This document shows, piece after piece, positions 13,601 to 25,114 of a stretch of DNA of 64,000 nucleotides. Position numbers and translations under genes: made by a program. The DNA is from Nymphalis io (taxonomy: Eukaryota > Arthropoda > Insecta > Lepidoptera > Nymphalidae). The stretch is from assembly GCF_905147045.1 (NCBI RefSeq), contig NC_065888.1, positions 1,307,001 to 1,371,000 of the forward strand, given 5' to 3'. Position 1 is the first letter of the stretch. Each line of letters opens with the position of its first letter. Under the pieces are notes generated by a model, which did no database searches, was not told the DNA's origin, and saw nothing but the letters and a program-made list of their open reading frames with translations.

Positions 13601-16600
13601 ATTTTTGAAGCGCGAATAAAAAATATATATTTATATAAAATGATATATATTTATGTATCTGTAATTTAAATATTTAATTATAAAAAGTTTTAACTGACGG
13701 TATAGGAAATTACATGTTCTAGAATGTAACTGAGGTTACGATATGATGATGATAGAGATGAGATGAATAAATCACACCGATCCGAATATATATTATAATA
13801 TTACTCACATTATAATATAACTATAAGTTATTTGCGTTCTTGTTAATTTATAAAATATGCGGTCCAGTATTTTAATATAATTTCTTTAATTAAGAAAATC
13901 AATATGATAAGTGTCATCGTATTGGATTTCTCGTTACTTTTTTAAATAAGATGTAGAATAATTAAATGTTTCAACCATGTACCATATTAACCTTCTATTA
14001 CACACAAACAGGTTATTTCCAACTAAACCATGCTAACAAAACATTTGCGAAGAATCCTTACGACTTCTGAAATAATCGAACTACGCATCATTCATTTAAT
14101 TAAGGGCTATCACTGGGGGTCAAAACAAAAGATATCTGTGTTTTAATAATTATTTTAAAAACTACTATTTCGTTTTGATTAAAACATATTTTTCGACCAA
14201 GTCTTAATTTTGATTTTTCTAAAAAATTAATAATATTAGTCAATAAAATTAATACAAACAGTATATAAACCAAAAAAACTGTAAGTTTATTCCGTTAATT
14301 ACAATCCATACCTTATTCTTATTTTGTAAACGTATTATAGAAAATAAAAAAGCACTAAAATTTCAGGTTACAATCTGTTATGAAACATACTAAATATTTA
14401 CAAAACAATTTAAAAAAAAAAACAACTTATCAACGTTGCAACCGTTCGAGAATTAAATCTGAGCCGCTTCATAAATGATATGCGATTTAAAGATCCGGAT
14501 TACAACAATACATTCCCTACTTCTACATTTAGACTAGCGAGTGATTTCACGATTTGCGTTATCGCACTATCCTTAGATAAGACGTTATCGTGATAACGGG
14601 ATCGGTTTGAGCTACAGATAGACCGAAGTGACCGTCGGTATAAAGAAATGGTAAGTATTAATTCTTTTTCACAATTAGCGTGCGTAATTATGCCTTGTGC
14701 TGATGTGGGCTGAGTTCTATATTTTTTAATGCGAGTGTGACTTATATTACCGGCCAGTATGTTGAGTTTGTATATGACTTTAGGAGTATTAATGTTGTAT
14801 GTGATCAGCTGGGTGAGTTTACTTATTTTGTTAGTAAAAGTGACATCTATTATCAGACTTTATAACTGTTTTATCGATTGGATTTATTTGTGATTTTATT
14901 CAATTTTAAAATTGAGTTATAGCGAATATTACATGCACGTATATCAAATTAGTGGTGGTTATGTGTTGATTGAAGAGGTTTTTAGATAATGTTTTTTTTA
15001 ATAATGTATAAGTTTTCATTTATTTAAATTTCGAATTGTCAACCCTATTCCGTTCAACGCATTCTCGCATCACAGTAGCGACCGATCTCTCCCGTGTGAA
15101 TCTTTGTTCAATACTTATATCGCAATTAAAAGCAGCAGTCGGCCTAATTAAAATCATAATCTTATCGTTGGTTTTTATGAAGATGTTGCACAGTTTCATC
15201 ATTGTTTACTTTCCCGATACAAACGAGGTATTGTATTCATAGTTTCTATTGCTTGATATAGTTTGTTACGTGACGACACAAAACTAGATGATTTCTTTCC
15301 TTACAGGTTACAGATTATTTTACGGAAATCTCTTATGTAGACGAATATATTATACTTTTAATTGTTTTTAAATATATGTGTGTACTGAACTAAAAAGTCT
15401 GTTATCACAATACATACCAAAATACATATATTTTTAAAATTATAAATATTTCTTAGTAATTTTAGCTAAAATTTCGTATGTAAGCGTTACGTTTAAATTA
15501 TATAGATTAAACATCCCGCAATTATTTAAAGTTTTAAATAAATACATATTAAAATCTACGAAAATGAATATATTAATGTAAAATTATCATTAAATACAGG
15601 TATCTCGTAGTATATTATCATTTTTCAAGGTCTGAGAAATGCGATTTCATGCTCCCACGATAACAACTTACGATCATTTCGCGACAAATTACCAAATACT
15701 AAACTACAAATACAATAAGTTAACACCTGCTTATCAGTGAAAACAAACTTGAAACTCGATCGATTCATACAATTATGAAATTAAATATCGAAAAGTGGAA
15801 ATACAATAATTATTTGCATAAAGCGTGTCACTGAAATAGCAATCAGCAACGTTTTATTTGCAAATAATACAATAACATTCTTGTTAGAGGAAATATTTGA
15901 CGAATAAATTATTGTATAGTGGAAAACTTGCGTCCATACTAGTCCAATTAGCTCAGTCATGATACCTACAAGATGAAATGGCTCACTGAATAGAAAACGT
16001 GGTTGAAGAATCAATGATTGCGGGTTCGATCCGGTGAAGCACCACTGAGATTGTATGTGCTTAATTTGTGTTTATTACATCTTTTGCTAGGCAATAACTA
16101 AATATGTGTCGTATATATTCTCTGTCTCTGTATTCTCGTAATACTTAGTAACAGCCTATGAATGTCCCACTGCTGGGCTAAGGCCTCCTCTCCTTTATTT
16201 GAGGAGAAGGTTTTTGGAGCTTATTCTACCACGCTGCTACAATGCGTGTTGGTGGAATAACACGTGACAGAATTTCATTGAAATTAAACACATGCAGGTT
16301 TACTCACGTATAACACAAATTAAACACATGAAAATTCAGTGGTGCTTACCCGGGTTTGAACCCACAATTAAGATTCACGCGTTCTTATATCTCGGCTATA
16401 TCGTAATACTTACTTATATGCAATTGGAAATAGTGATTATATTAGAGGTAACTATCAAATATGATCGATATCGCTACGATTTATTTTATTTTTTTATTTC
16501 AGGTCATCGAACGTTACCAAACTGAAAGCGGCTCAGGCGGACGCAGTAGCGGGATACACTCCGCCAGCGCGAGCCCTTCACACTCTGATAGATCATCCCC

Positions 16601-19600
16601 ACGCTCTCTTAATTCTAGAAATACAAGAGATATCACCCCACCCGTAAGTGTTACGTTAGTTTTATATATTCAATAAAATAAAACTGCGATCCACAAAAGA
16701 AAAATTGCAAACTTGTGACAGTAGCTTCTATAATAGCCGTCAGTTGTAAACAAAAATTGTTACAATTTGTTTAATTGTCAGCAAAAATTCTGACGACTTC
16801 TGAGTTTCAAAATTGACTTGAACCATAGCGTATTTTGTATCGTCGAAAGTATCTTGATGTATGTAGGATAAGAATTTTTAGTCAGTGAATGATGAAGCTA
16901 AATCAAAATATGGAGTTTTTTTTTCGACCCATTATGAGATAAACAATTATTTGCATGACGTACCAATTTATTTGTAACGAGTTCTTTGATCTCAGATCCG
17001 TTTGTATTCGTTGTTGTTATGTTACTGTTGGTTTTTTTTCCTCTAATAATAATCTTACAGTGATACTAACAAAGTGTTAAATAGCCTTTTAAAAAAACTC
17101 CGATTTTATCGGAAAATTAATAATAGTAATTTACAATTTTTAGAGATAACACAGCCCTTTAGTTTTATAAAAACTTTTATTTCAAGTGAATGTCTATTAA
17201 TATATTTCCTCAACTTTCGTATTTCCATCTATAATATTTGGTTAAGCATTAATATTTTTTACCAGCCGTTAATATCCGGTATATTTTTAATACCGGGTAA
17301 TTTGTTTTGTGAATAAAGATACGAATCACGCGGCACATCTTGTAAGTTGACTGTACTAAAAAAACCTTCATGGAAACTGCCAACATCAACCGTAGCCTTC
17401 TCATTCAAATAAAACAAATAAGTTATATTAGTAATAACTTAATATTACTTTAATCATAAAGTTTAACGCCAAAATTATCAAGTCAGGAATAACACATAGA
17501 TAGCTATTAAAAGTAATATACATATTGATAATTATTATTCATACCAGCTTCGCGATGAAGACGATGCATCTGACTGGGAAGAAGGCACAGACGATGCGGT
17601 TGAAGTTCCGCGACGTGTACCTTTCCCTGAATTTGGAGGAGACATAGTACATACATCAGGTAATTAAGGGTTATTCAAGGTTATCTCGACCATCAACATA
17701 ATTATTCAATAGCGGCCACTTACATAGGTCATCCATTAAACAGAACTCGAGGACAAGAACAGAGTTCAAGAGTCGAAGATCATAATATCGTGCCTGAACT
17801 GAGACTGTAAATACGAAATTAAAATGACTTATTTCGTTTAAATTATTATTATCTTCAGTATTTTCTTTATAATTTAATTCCATTGGCTTAATAAACTATT
17901 TTTATGCAAAGAGTACAATCATGAATATAAATAATACTCAAATAACGGTAAACATACGTAATAAACAAATTATAAGATAATGTTTAACTAAAATGATTTA
18001 CATGTTTCTTTCTGCTTAATATTTGAATTTCAAATAAAATAATTTACAGATACCGAACTTCGTGACTTCGATGAAGTCTCCGGTAGTGATATACAGGCGG
18101 TCGATGGAACTTGGGAGGAAAATTGGTTGTTCCAAAAGAAAAAAATAAAGAATATTCAGTCAGCACCAGTTCCAATGCTGGTACCGAACTCCAATACACA
18201 ATATAGAGCTCTCATCGGCGACAGAGATGCAGATGACACTACAGACCTTTCTGATAATGCAACCGATAATGAAGAAGAGTTAGAATACACAAGCGATATC
18301 AAAAAAGTCTTAAACTCCAAACATGTCATTGGAGGCAAGCCTAAAGTAGATGAATTTGACTTCGAGCCGGACAGCTTAATGATCATCGATGGAACCGAAG
18401 ATTATGAAAAAGAAAATGAAAATAATACAAACGAGGAACCGATAACGGCTACTAACTCAAATTTAGTCACCCAAAAACATGTGGACAACGAAAATATTGT
18501 CTATTCACAGGACGATACTCATGACTCTATACTTGTGTTAGGCGTTGATAGCGGACCTATCACAAAAACAGAGTTTAATTTAAAAGAAGAAATTCATAGA
18601 ACTACTTTAAACGGTCACGATGAAATCTTTGAAAATGATAGCATTAGTACAGACATACCGGACTCGATTATTACGACGCATGCTAAAGGTAAAATATAAT
18701 ATGACAATATGTTATTTAAAGTAGGATAATTAACTAATAAAACTAAATCCTAAATACACTAACATTACAAAATTATTATTATTTATTATGGCTACGATAT
18801 GACCTACTTTTACAACAATGCTATTTGTATCAATAATGTAAAATAAATAATGAACGATATCCTTCAGAAAAAAAAATTAATCGATTTTTTACAAATGTTA
18901 TATAGTAATCGTTTTTTAATTTTATCCGCTATCGCTTTAGAATCTACGAACACACTGGGCCGCTCGGAGCGCGAGAAAGATTACGAAGAAACAGAAGCGT
19001 TACCAGTTCAGAGATATGCCGACAGTCTGCGTAGAAAACATTTCGACGAACCTCAACAGTAAGTTACTATTTAAAAATTTTGTTACAATATTTACTGTAT
19101 TCCATAGAAATTCATAAGAAATACAAATTCCAATTTATCATTATATATCTCTATTTACTTACAGATTTTCTACGCCTAATATTGAAAAAGAAGAGGAATT
19201 AATACCAGGTAGGATATTTATTAACATTTTTTTTTATGTACTTATTTGTAAGGCGCAAGGGTTGCCTGTTATACAGCAACAAAAAAATGGTAGTCTTTTA
19301 TTTATATAAAGATCATTAATTTTAGGGTCTATAGCTGATAGAGAACGCAAGAAGTGGCTTAACTACGTGGATATGCCAAACAATCCATATTCCCCAGAAG
19401 CTATCAAAAAGAGACTTTCCGCTAAAAATACTTCCTCGTTGTTTGATATTATAACAACTAAGAAAGATTTAGAAGAACCAAATATACCGTCTGACGAAAA
19501 CGTTCCAAAAACTAATAATGAAGTTCACAGACAGGATTCCATGGAAGAGTATGTTCATGTTAAAATGGATAAACGACAGTTGAATTTAAGCATAAGCACA

Positions 19601-22503
19601 GATGATAGTATGAATGAAAGAAGATCGATGAGCCCATCGCCCAAGGTTTTAAAAGACGTGCTCTCAGATGAAGTTCCTCAATTTAAGAGGTCGGTACATT
19701 TTATTATATTTATTAAGAATACAATTTATTATAATTGCATGTAAAAATAAATTGACGATTTTTTATGTTTTTACGCTATAAGTCATGTATATACATATAA
19801 ATATATTTCTGTTTATTTCGCAAACATTGTAGATACGGGCGGGATTACTATATCAAAGAGGCCAGATCGTCGTCCGGCGAGCGCAAGAGGGGAGCCTTCG
19901 ACGGCGCGAGCTCTCCCTCGAGTTCGATAAACAAATCGACCAGCTTAGAGAATTTCGATAGAGATTTCGCCTCGCCAGTAAGTGCCAGCAGCTCGTTGAG
20001 CGAGCTCGAGGCCGCCGCGCTGCGCCACAGCGTCGCCCGCGCCGCCCTCAGCCCGCGCCACGCGAGCCCCAACTTCGCTATCAACCCCATATTCGAAACC
20101 GACAGGCGCGAACGCCCCGACTCGGACTCGGACGGCGCCGACGCCGGCCCGGACGCCGGCCCCGGCGTCGGACCCGGCACCGACGACGGCGACGGGGACG
20201 TAGTTAGGCTTAAAATACCGAAAACGCCCGAGATCATGGAGAACCTTTTCGAAAAATACGCAGATATTAGGCGGAGTAGCACGCTGAGGAGCGATGACCT
20301 GTGCTTTCGCTCGAAGCGTCGGCCTGGCCTCAATTTCACTTTCGGTGGAAGCGTAAGGTTAAGCGACGGCTTTCGTAGAGATCTGTGGTGATCAAAAAGT
20401 TCCGATTAATACACCCCCATAGCACTCACTGATAAATAAGATACCGAAAATCAGAAAGAATATTCGTTTACTATGTACAGTACGTACATAGCCGAACTGT
20501 CGAACATAATTTATTCTAATGAACTCATTCATGTCTCATAACCATAGCCTTTAGACGAACATGGTGAAAGCATTACTTGCAGCCCCGTAATATTTCCGAC
20601 TTATACTAAAATGCCTGCGAGTGTAAAAGTTGGCATGATGAATTTAAAATTTGACTGACTAACAGCACTCTGCACTTTTAACGATAAATGACTAGAACTG
20701 CACTCATAGATTTGTGTTCTTTTATAAAAGTTTTCAGTTCTATAACAACAGTAATCCTCCAAGAAGTTAGTGGTGAGTGTTGTAAGTTTTTGGTGCAAAA
20801 TCTTGACTAACTCAAAGCTTTCCATCGAACTAACAAGACGTATTTTCGTTTTAAAGGCAACAGCACTCACGCTTCGACTAAAATATTTATAACAACGCAA
20901 CAATCACCATTGTCTCAAGGAAATTAATCAGCACCCGCACGTTTTTTAAATAACCTGAGTAACGGTTTATCTTATTTGGGTATTTCCTGATTATTTCATA
21001 AAATAATACACTCACAAAATTCAGATAATTCATTCAGTATCGCGGTTTGAATCATTGCAAAAATTATGTACTTATATTTAAAGTAAACCTATTATTTATT
21101 ATAATTTTATTCGTTTTAACAATTATTTAAGTATAACAGATTGTATGTTTATTGATTTTATGATTCAATCAATGAAATAAAAACCCCTAACTACAATACT
21201 GAATAATCTTAATATCTTCAAAAAGACCACAAATCATTAATATATTTATCACAAAGATAAAATCATATATTAGATACTATCATGTCAATTATGCTTTCAG
21301 GGACTATTAATACATCAGTTCAACACAATTGCTACCAATCAGCAGTACACGAAATTCAGTAAAGATAACGAGCATGTATCAATAACAACGATGCCAAACG
21401 AATATAAAAGTGAAATAATAATAGAATATGAAGATGTTAATGAACATACACTATTTGCTGCTAAGCCCGGCTATACGGATGAAGATACAGACAAAAAATT
21501 CGAAGAAATTTTACAATGCGCTTATAATTCCGATAAAAAATCATTTACATTAACAACAGATAAAGAAATTAATGAACATGAGAAATCACCATCGAGCATA
21601 GAAAATTCACTAACTTCGAGCAGTGTTGAAGATTCAATTAAAATATATAACGTACAAACTGGTGAGATTGTGAAATGTAAACCAGAAGATAAGATATCAA
21701 CGAGATACGCAACGACTGACAAAAATGACAACATCGATATACCTGATAAGAACATTGCAGGAGAAACGTCCATTGAAGGCAGTGATGTCGGGGAGGAAGC
21801 GGTAACAATCGACAGTTTACAGGAGGAACCAGAGCAAGTTAGTGATTTAGACGAGTTAGCTCATCTGCCGAGTGTGAAGGAACTAGCGAGGAAATTTGTC
21901 AGCATGGAGAGCCTCAGCGAACCTGTCAAGGTCAGTAACAACTACGAAAATATTTTATCGTATAATTGATCTTTTTTTTTTTTTGAACAATGCTTGATGA
22001 AAACCCCTATGTATTAAGACATTTATAACCATAATATACTATACGTATTTAACGTCATTTAAATATCATCCAAATTTATGTAATCTCTTATTTGAGATAT
22101 TATTACATCAGACATTAGAGGCAATTTATTTCATAGGTACTGTTAATATTAAATTCTAAAACATCAGTTTGCAATCATTATACATTTTCAGACGCCACAG
22201 CCTCTTTTGAAAAGACAGAAAAGCAAAGAGAATATCCTCAGTTCAGACGCGAAACCTGCTTCCAAGCTGAATTATATGCACAGCCTCACTGCGAGAAGTA
22301 TATCTAAGGAATTCAGGGAAGAACTTAAGTTGTCTATGGCAACCCCCCTTAAAGTTCCAGGTGGAGCCAAAGAAATACCAGAAGGTACAGAAGATATAAC
22401 GAGGGAATCCAGTAGACCAGGAAGTCCAGTTCCCGAACCTGGAACGATTAAGACAAAGCTAGCCTTTTTCGAAAGTCTAAAAGAAAGATTTAGCAACAAA
22501 TAA
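3793..22503 (+). CDS. Unrecognised membrane-anchored acidic protein, 11 exons
   Basis: Exons: 3793-3886, 10457-10659, 16503-16643, 17548-17659, 18050-18688, 18941-19058, 19165-19208, 19326-19689, 19833-20352, 21301-21930, 22192-22503. All junctions are GT-AG with matching phases, and the sum (3177 nt) gives 1058 residues plus TAA. Residues about 3-27 form one strongly hydrophobic segment (start MWGYLAVLLLGFWLGVALF), a likely signal anchor or signal peptide. The rest looks disordered and is rich in Asp, Glu and Ser. Better-conserved-looking patches include GTWEENWLFQKKK, YRALIGDRDADDTTDLSD, RKKWLNYVDMPNNPYSPEA, LPSVKELARKF and the C-terminal FFESLKERF. Exon 9 holds a GC-rich Asp/Gly/Pro run. 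I do not recognise the family. The weakest link is exon 1, joined to exon 2 across a 6.6-kb intron on phase and placement alone. It converges with QNG1. Confidence 0.75.
3944..4615 (+). repeat. tRNA-derived SINE, family S3, split by a nested S1 copy
   Basis: The first 27 bases of the head (TTGACTGTCTCATTGGTCTA onward, 3944-3970) are separated from the rest (from about 4261, with B box GGTTCAATTCC near 4297) by a 290-bp S1 insertion. The body carries GTGCCTCGGAAAGCACGTAA and GTCCCATCGGATTATGAGAG and ends in GATTGGCCGCCGTGGCCGAA. Related copies: head only at 4855-4930, body at 36998-37245, deleted copy at 48650-48865, tail at 42008-42040. It lies in the first intron of gene 1, 57 bases after the donor. 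Confidence 0.8.
3971..4260 (-). repeat. SINE-like repeat, family S1 (inserted into S3)
   Basis: On the minus strand it begins ACTGGTGGTAGGGCTTTGTG, carries a B-box-like GGTTTGAAGG, and ends CTATTCTATAAAAAAAAA. That layout (5' internal-promoter-like boxes, 3' A-rich end) fits a SINE. Other copies: 27504-27825, 33345-33602, 41302-41590, 54452-54735 and 62465-62605, plus old remnants at 9469-9782, 36826-36960 and 43190-43300. This is the most abundant repeat in the window and resembles a repeat common in nymphalid butterflies. Confidence 0.8.
4855..4930 (+). repeat. Solo tRNA-like head of SINE family S3
   Basis: GTCTAGTGGCTAG is followed by AAGGCCAGAGATCCCGAGG and a B box (GGTTCAACCCC), then unrelated AT-rich DNA. 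It aligns to the S3 head but lacks the body. The aminoacyl stem does not pair well, so I do not call it a tRNA gene. Confidence 0.6.
5685..5941 (-). repeat. tRNA-derived SINE, family S2
   Basis: Same order of blocks as 1746-2054: AATGTCCCACTGCTGG, GGAGAAGGTTTGGAGCTTAT, ACGATGTTTTCCTTCACCGT, the tRNA-like head near 5880-5935. An internal part (the CAATGCGGGTTGGTGGAATA region) is deleted. It sits in intron 1 of gene 1. Confidence 0.8.
6168..6345 (+). repeat. Dispersed repeat, family S5
   Basis: Shares ordered blocks with 11790-11970: ACGCTG..AAAA, CCCACGGGAACAGTG, GTGGGGCTCGCCG, CCCACTAAAAAACCAGCG, CGTCTTAACGA and GCCACGGGAT. It is GC-rich against its surroundings. Whether it is a SINE or a fragment of a longer retroelement cannot be decided from two partial copies. 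Confidence 0.6.
7588..7674. repeat. (TA)n microsatellite
   Basis: Near-pure TA dinucleotide tract with a few interruptions. Shorter TA tracts occur near 13446, 27788-27825 and 58026-58045. Confidence 0.9.
8046..8515 (+). mobile_element. C-terminal fragment of a non-LTR retrotransposon reverse transcriptase
   Basis: An open stretch of about 150 codons encodes the tail of an endonuclease/reverse transcriptase polyprotein. It has RLEAFEMWCYRRMLRISW, then RKTEYLGHVLRHERYQLLQ, then KSWLHNIREWT, the usual order at the C-terminal end of RTE-like and related LINE proteins abundant in Lepidoptera. The polymerase core is absent, so this is a 5'-truncated dead copy in intron 1 of gene 1. It stays open to TAG at 8508-8510, which suggests fairly recent insertion. 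The exact clade is not resolved. Confidence 0.8.
8840..9000 (-). repeat. Degraded fragment of SINE family S2
   Basis: Weak but ordered match to S2: CACCATGCTGCTCCAATGCG, GACATATGCAG, AATGTTTTCCTTC, AAGATGAATTATA, GATTCACG. The family start is lost and the tRNA-like head is mostly eroded. A 97-codon minus-strand frame here is explained by this repeat. Confidence 0.5.
9469..9782 (+). repeat. Old copy of SINE-like family S1
   Basis: Only the ends are clear: ACTACCACCCA and TTTTCTACCG at the left; GGTTAATATTTCTTTCAATG, GGGCGATGATGAAGG and GCTCGCCTACCTATTTTAAA at the right. The middle is diverged or replaced. Confidence 0.5.
11790..11970 (+). repeat. Dispersed repeat, family S5
   Basis: Second copy of the S5 element (compare 6168-6345), about 75-80% alike by eye. 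It includes CCCTACGGGAACAGTG, GTGGGGCTCGCCGG and CCCACTAAAAAACCAGCGG. It lies in intron 2 of gene 1. A 108-codon frame starting at 11838 runs through it and is not a gene. Confidence 0.6.
13026..13145. repeat. Possible old retroelement tail
   Basis: The stretch TTACCCGCAGTTTCGTCTGC and CACTCCGGTAATTACACAGC resembles the 'TTCGCACGGG' class of dispersed sequence also seen at 50755-51065. There is no second close copy here. Weak call from general resemblance. Confidence 0.3.
14540..14650 (+). promoter_or_regulatory. Candidate internal promoter with GATA cluster and ATG first exon for gene 1
   Basis: Six GATA/TATC tetramers fall within 61 bases (14560, 14568, 14576, 14586, 14592, 14617). Two of them form the inverted repeat GTTATCGTGATAAC. 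A TATAAA follows at 14639. The segment ends in ATG at 14648-14650, directly followed by a strong donor (GTAAGT). Splicing this ATG to the phase-0 exon at 16503 would give an in-frame shorter protein without the N-terminal membrane segment. The spliced isoform is inference. Confidence 0.4.
16147..16400 (-). repeat. tRNA-derived SINE, family S2
   Basis: Good match to S2 from AACAGCCTATGAATGTCCCA through GGTTTACTCACG to CCCGGGTTTGAACCCACAAT. The very end of the tRNA-like head is shortened. It ends about 100 bases before exon 3 of gene 1 (16503), so it is close to that exon's branch-point region. A separate tRNA-like B box (GGGTTCGATCC) at about 16021 may be a remnant of another SINE. Confidence 0.75.
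20353..20391 (+). other. Alternative 3' extension of gene 1 exon 9, ending in a stop
   Basis: The main model splices after AGC at 20352 (donor GTAAGG, phase 0). Without that splice the frame continues 12 codons to TGA at 20389-20391 and gives a 757-residue protein lacking the last two exons. Both readings are in frame, so transcripts may use either. Confidence 0.45.
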
Positions 22504-23548
22504 GTTGTATTACGCTATTGAATCTTCTTGAAAGCCAGTCTCGAAAATATTAATCATTAATTAATATGTATTAATTACTTAAAAGCTACTTCTTTTATGG
22601 AGAACTGAATTCTATAAGTAAACATTTTTCTGATTTCCATTACCTAAGTTAAATTAACTTCCGTTATGACTACGGCTTATTTACTATTTTGTAAATTAGT
22701 TATGTAGTTAGTAGTTCGATGAAAAAAAAAAACGAAATAGACGAAAAAATTTATGAGTACAGTTTCAGTTCCAAAACAAAAATAGTGCAAACCGCTAAAT
22801 TTTATTAGAAATTTGAAAGAATTCAATTAGAAAGTCCAATAGAAACGGGCCATGCCATTATGCACAAACAAAAAAAATATGGATATCTTCAAAACACTAA
22901 GCAGTTCCTTACGGTATAAATATTATGGTGTGGTTGTAATTAAATTGTTGAACGTAATATATAATTAAAATAATTAAATAATAAATGGTCACAGTAGATA
23001 GTAAATTCATATCCATTAGGCTATGGTGTAAATACTTAGTGCCATTTGTAATCATTTATAGCTAAAGCCAAAGTATAATATAATTTATATTTCCAAATTA
23101 AAATATAATTTATATTTATATAAGTTGTAAATAGAAAATTCATTACTAGTGGGTAGGTAGGTTATATCTCGAGGTTGTGTGTAATCATATGATTAACTTG
23201 GTATTTAGTGACTTAAGATGTGCAATAACTATCATAAGATGAAATCCACAGATAATAAATAGTTCTTTTAACAAATGACTATAAAAATAAATAATGATTG
23301 TGTAATTAAACATAAATACAATCAATTAAAATTCCGTAAAAATTTGAGACACCATTATATTTTTGTGATGTAGAAAAAGAGGTCAATTATTGTAATAAAT
23401 TAAACAGTAAATATAAGTTGTTTTATTTCCAAATACTGCATATACTTTGTTGATACTATTTTTAATTATTCATAATATCGACAAACATAAATACTTAACA
23501 GTAAATAACAAAACTAAAAATTTCAACATTATAAATAATCACAGATAA
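22504..23548. other. Convergent 3' ends of gene 1 and QNG1
   Basis: AT-rich untranslated region between the two stop codons. Plus-strand AATAAA hexamers that could end gene 1 occur at 22980-22985 and 23394-23399. A minus-strand AATAAA (plus-strand TTTATT, 23422-23427) lies about 120 bases after the QNG1 stop. No coding segment was seen. Confidence 0.6.
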
Positions 23549-25114
23549 TCAATAAAATATTCCTAAGGTTTTGTGATAGGGAACTACTTCCAATTTTTTA
23601 GCATGTTTCCGTCTGTAGCACCACAGATAATAATCAATGAGGCTTGAATTAGGAACTTCAAAATTTAGACCAGTTTTTTTTATCAGTTCCTGTAACTTCA
23701 TTTTGAGTAATTCAACGGCATGTATTGAACACCCTCGTATTTCTATTTCTTCTTCTGATCCACTTGGAATGTTATCATCTGTAAAAATATTAAATGTTGG
23801 CTCATAATGGCATTCATTTAATTAGTGACCTTGTCAAATGTGAAATAATCCGATGGTAATCCATACATAGGATTAAGAAATAACAATAAAGTGAAGTTAA
23901 TACTTTAATTTAACCACTTATCTAAAAAATAAAATTAAAGAGAGAAATTAATAAAGTTGTACAGCAGTCGTACTTATTATACATGTTTCTGATATTTACT
24001 GAAAATAATTCTGTATCACAAATAGATTATATGATTCAAATTTACATATTAATTGGCTAATTAGATTTTTCAACATCTCTAAATGACAGTTGCATTAAAG
24101 GATTGTTAAATCTTAATTATACTTTTTTTTTTAAATTAAAAAGTCACCAATTTTTAATTTCTCCATCAGCTCATTACTGTAACTCAAAACTCCAAAATAA
24201 ACCAGAACTTGTGGCACTCTGTAATCGGCAAACATTGTCATTTTGTCTATATCTCTAAATTCTCCCCATCTTGTACCATCAAAGAAATTCCACAAGTCTG
24301 CTACTAATATTTGGGCCCTTTTGTAGAATGAAACTCCTTGTTTCTTGTACATGGCTTCATCCCGAAAACATGGAAAATTATTCACAACAATCTCCAATAG
24401 CTTAAATGCAGATTTATTAGCTTCTTTCACACAGTTCAAAAATGATCCATCATATTTTTCTATCAATATACTTCCAACTTCATGTAGGACAGATATTCGT
24501 TCATTGAACAACGGTATTTTGGCACTGGTGTCACCTCTCAAGATGTGTGATAGTTGTTGTTCAGTCAACTTTGAGTAATATTCAGGATTAGTGATGTCAT
24601 GTCCTTCCTAAAACAATTAGTTAATTTTATTAATTTGACCTGCTTATGTAATTTCAATAAATAAAAAAAACAGTATAATTGCACCTTTAAAGCTCTATGT
24701 AATGCTGCTTCTAAAGCAAAGTAGCCAGTATATCCATTAACAGTCCACTGTGTTTCCTTACTCTGTGACCAAAAACAGAAGTTCAAAGAATCCGTAACAA
24801 ATATCCAGTCAACTGCATGTGGATGATCTTTATTGGGATGAATTGAGTCTGCTCCTGCATCTGGTATTTGCAGTTTATTATCTTTCAAAGATGAGAACAC
24901 CTGTTAAGATTATACAAATTTAAAAGATAGATAGTTAGATAGCGTATAGAAGCTATTATATTCTATAGTTTATTTTTTACTTTTTTTTAAGTTTTATATC
25001 ACCTACCTCATTACAAAGTTTTTCTAAACCAGCCTCGTCAATGTGAACGTGTTGCGCTCGAGTATTTATAAATTTACCAGATTCCGCTGGTGATAAAAAT
25101 CCATTACGCACCAT
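23549..25114 (-). CDS. QNG1: Queuosine 5'-phosphate N-glycosylase/hydrolase (queuosine salvage protein)
   Basis: Exons, minus strand: 25114-25007, 24900-24685, 24607-24148, 23778-23549, encoding 337 residues, close to the usual ~340. The family (formerly DUF2419/C9orf64) releases free queuine from queuosine 5'-monophosphate so it can be put back into tRNA wobble positions. Animals cannot make queuine. Family hallmarks seen: DWIFVTDSLNFCFWS (67-81), FLNCVKEA, SFYKRAQILVADLW (201-214), MTMFADYRVPQVLVYFG (231-247), EEEIEIRGCSIHAVEL and a C-terminal LIDYYLWCYRRKH. Exon 3 ends at a weak donor (TTG|GTGACT) that makes the only in-frame join to exon 4. The start ATG at 25114 is six bases after a possible acceptor, so a 5' UTR intron is possible. 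Divergent to NUP43. Confidence 0.95.

Noticed and set aside
24345..24578. Plus-strand 77-codon frame
   Set aside because: Antisense shadow of QNG1 exon 3.
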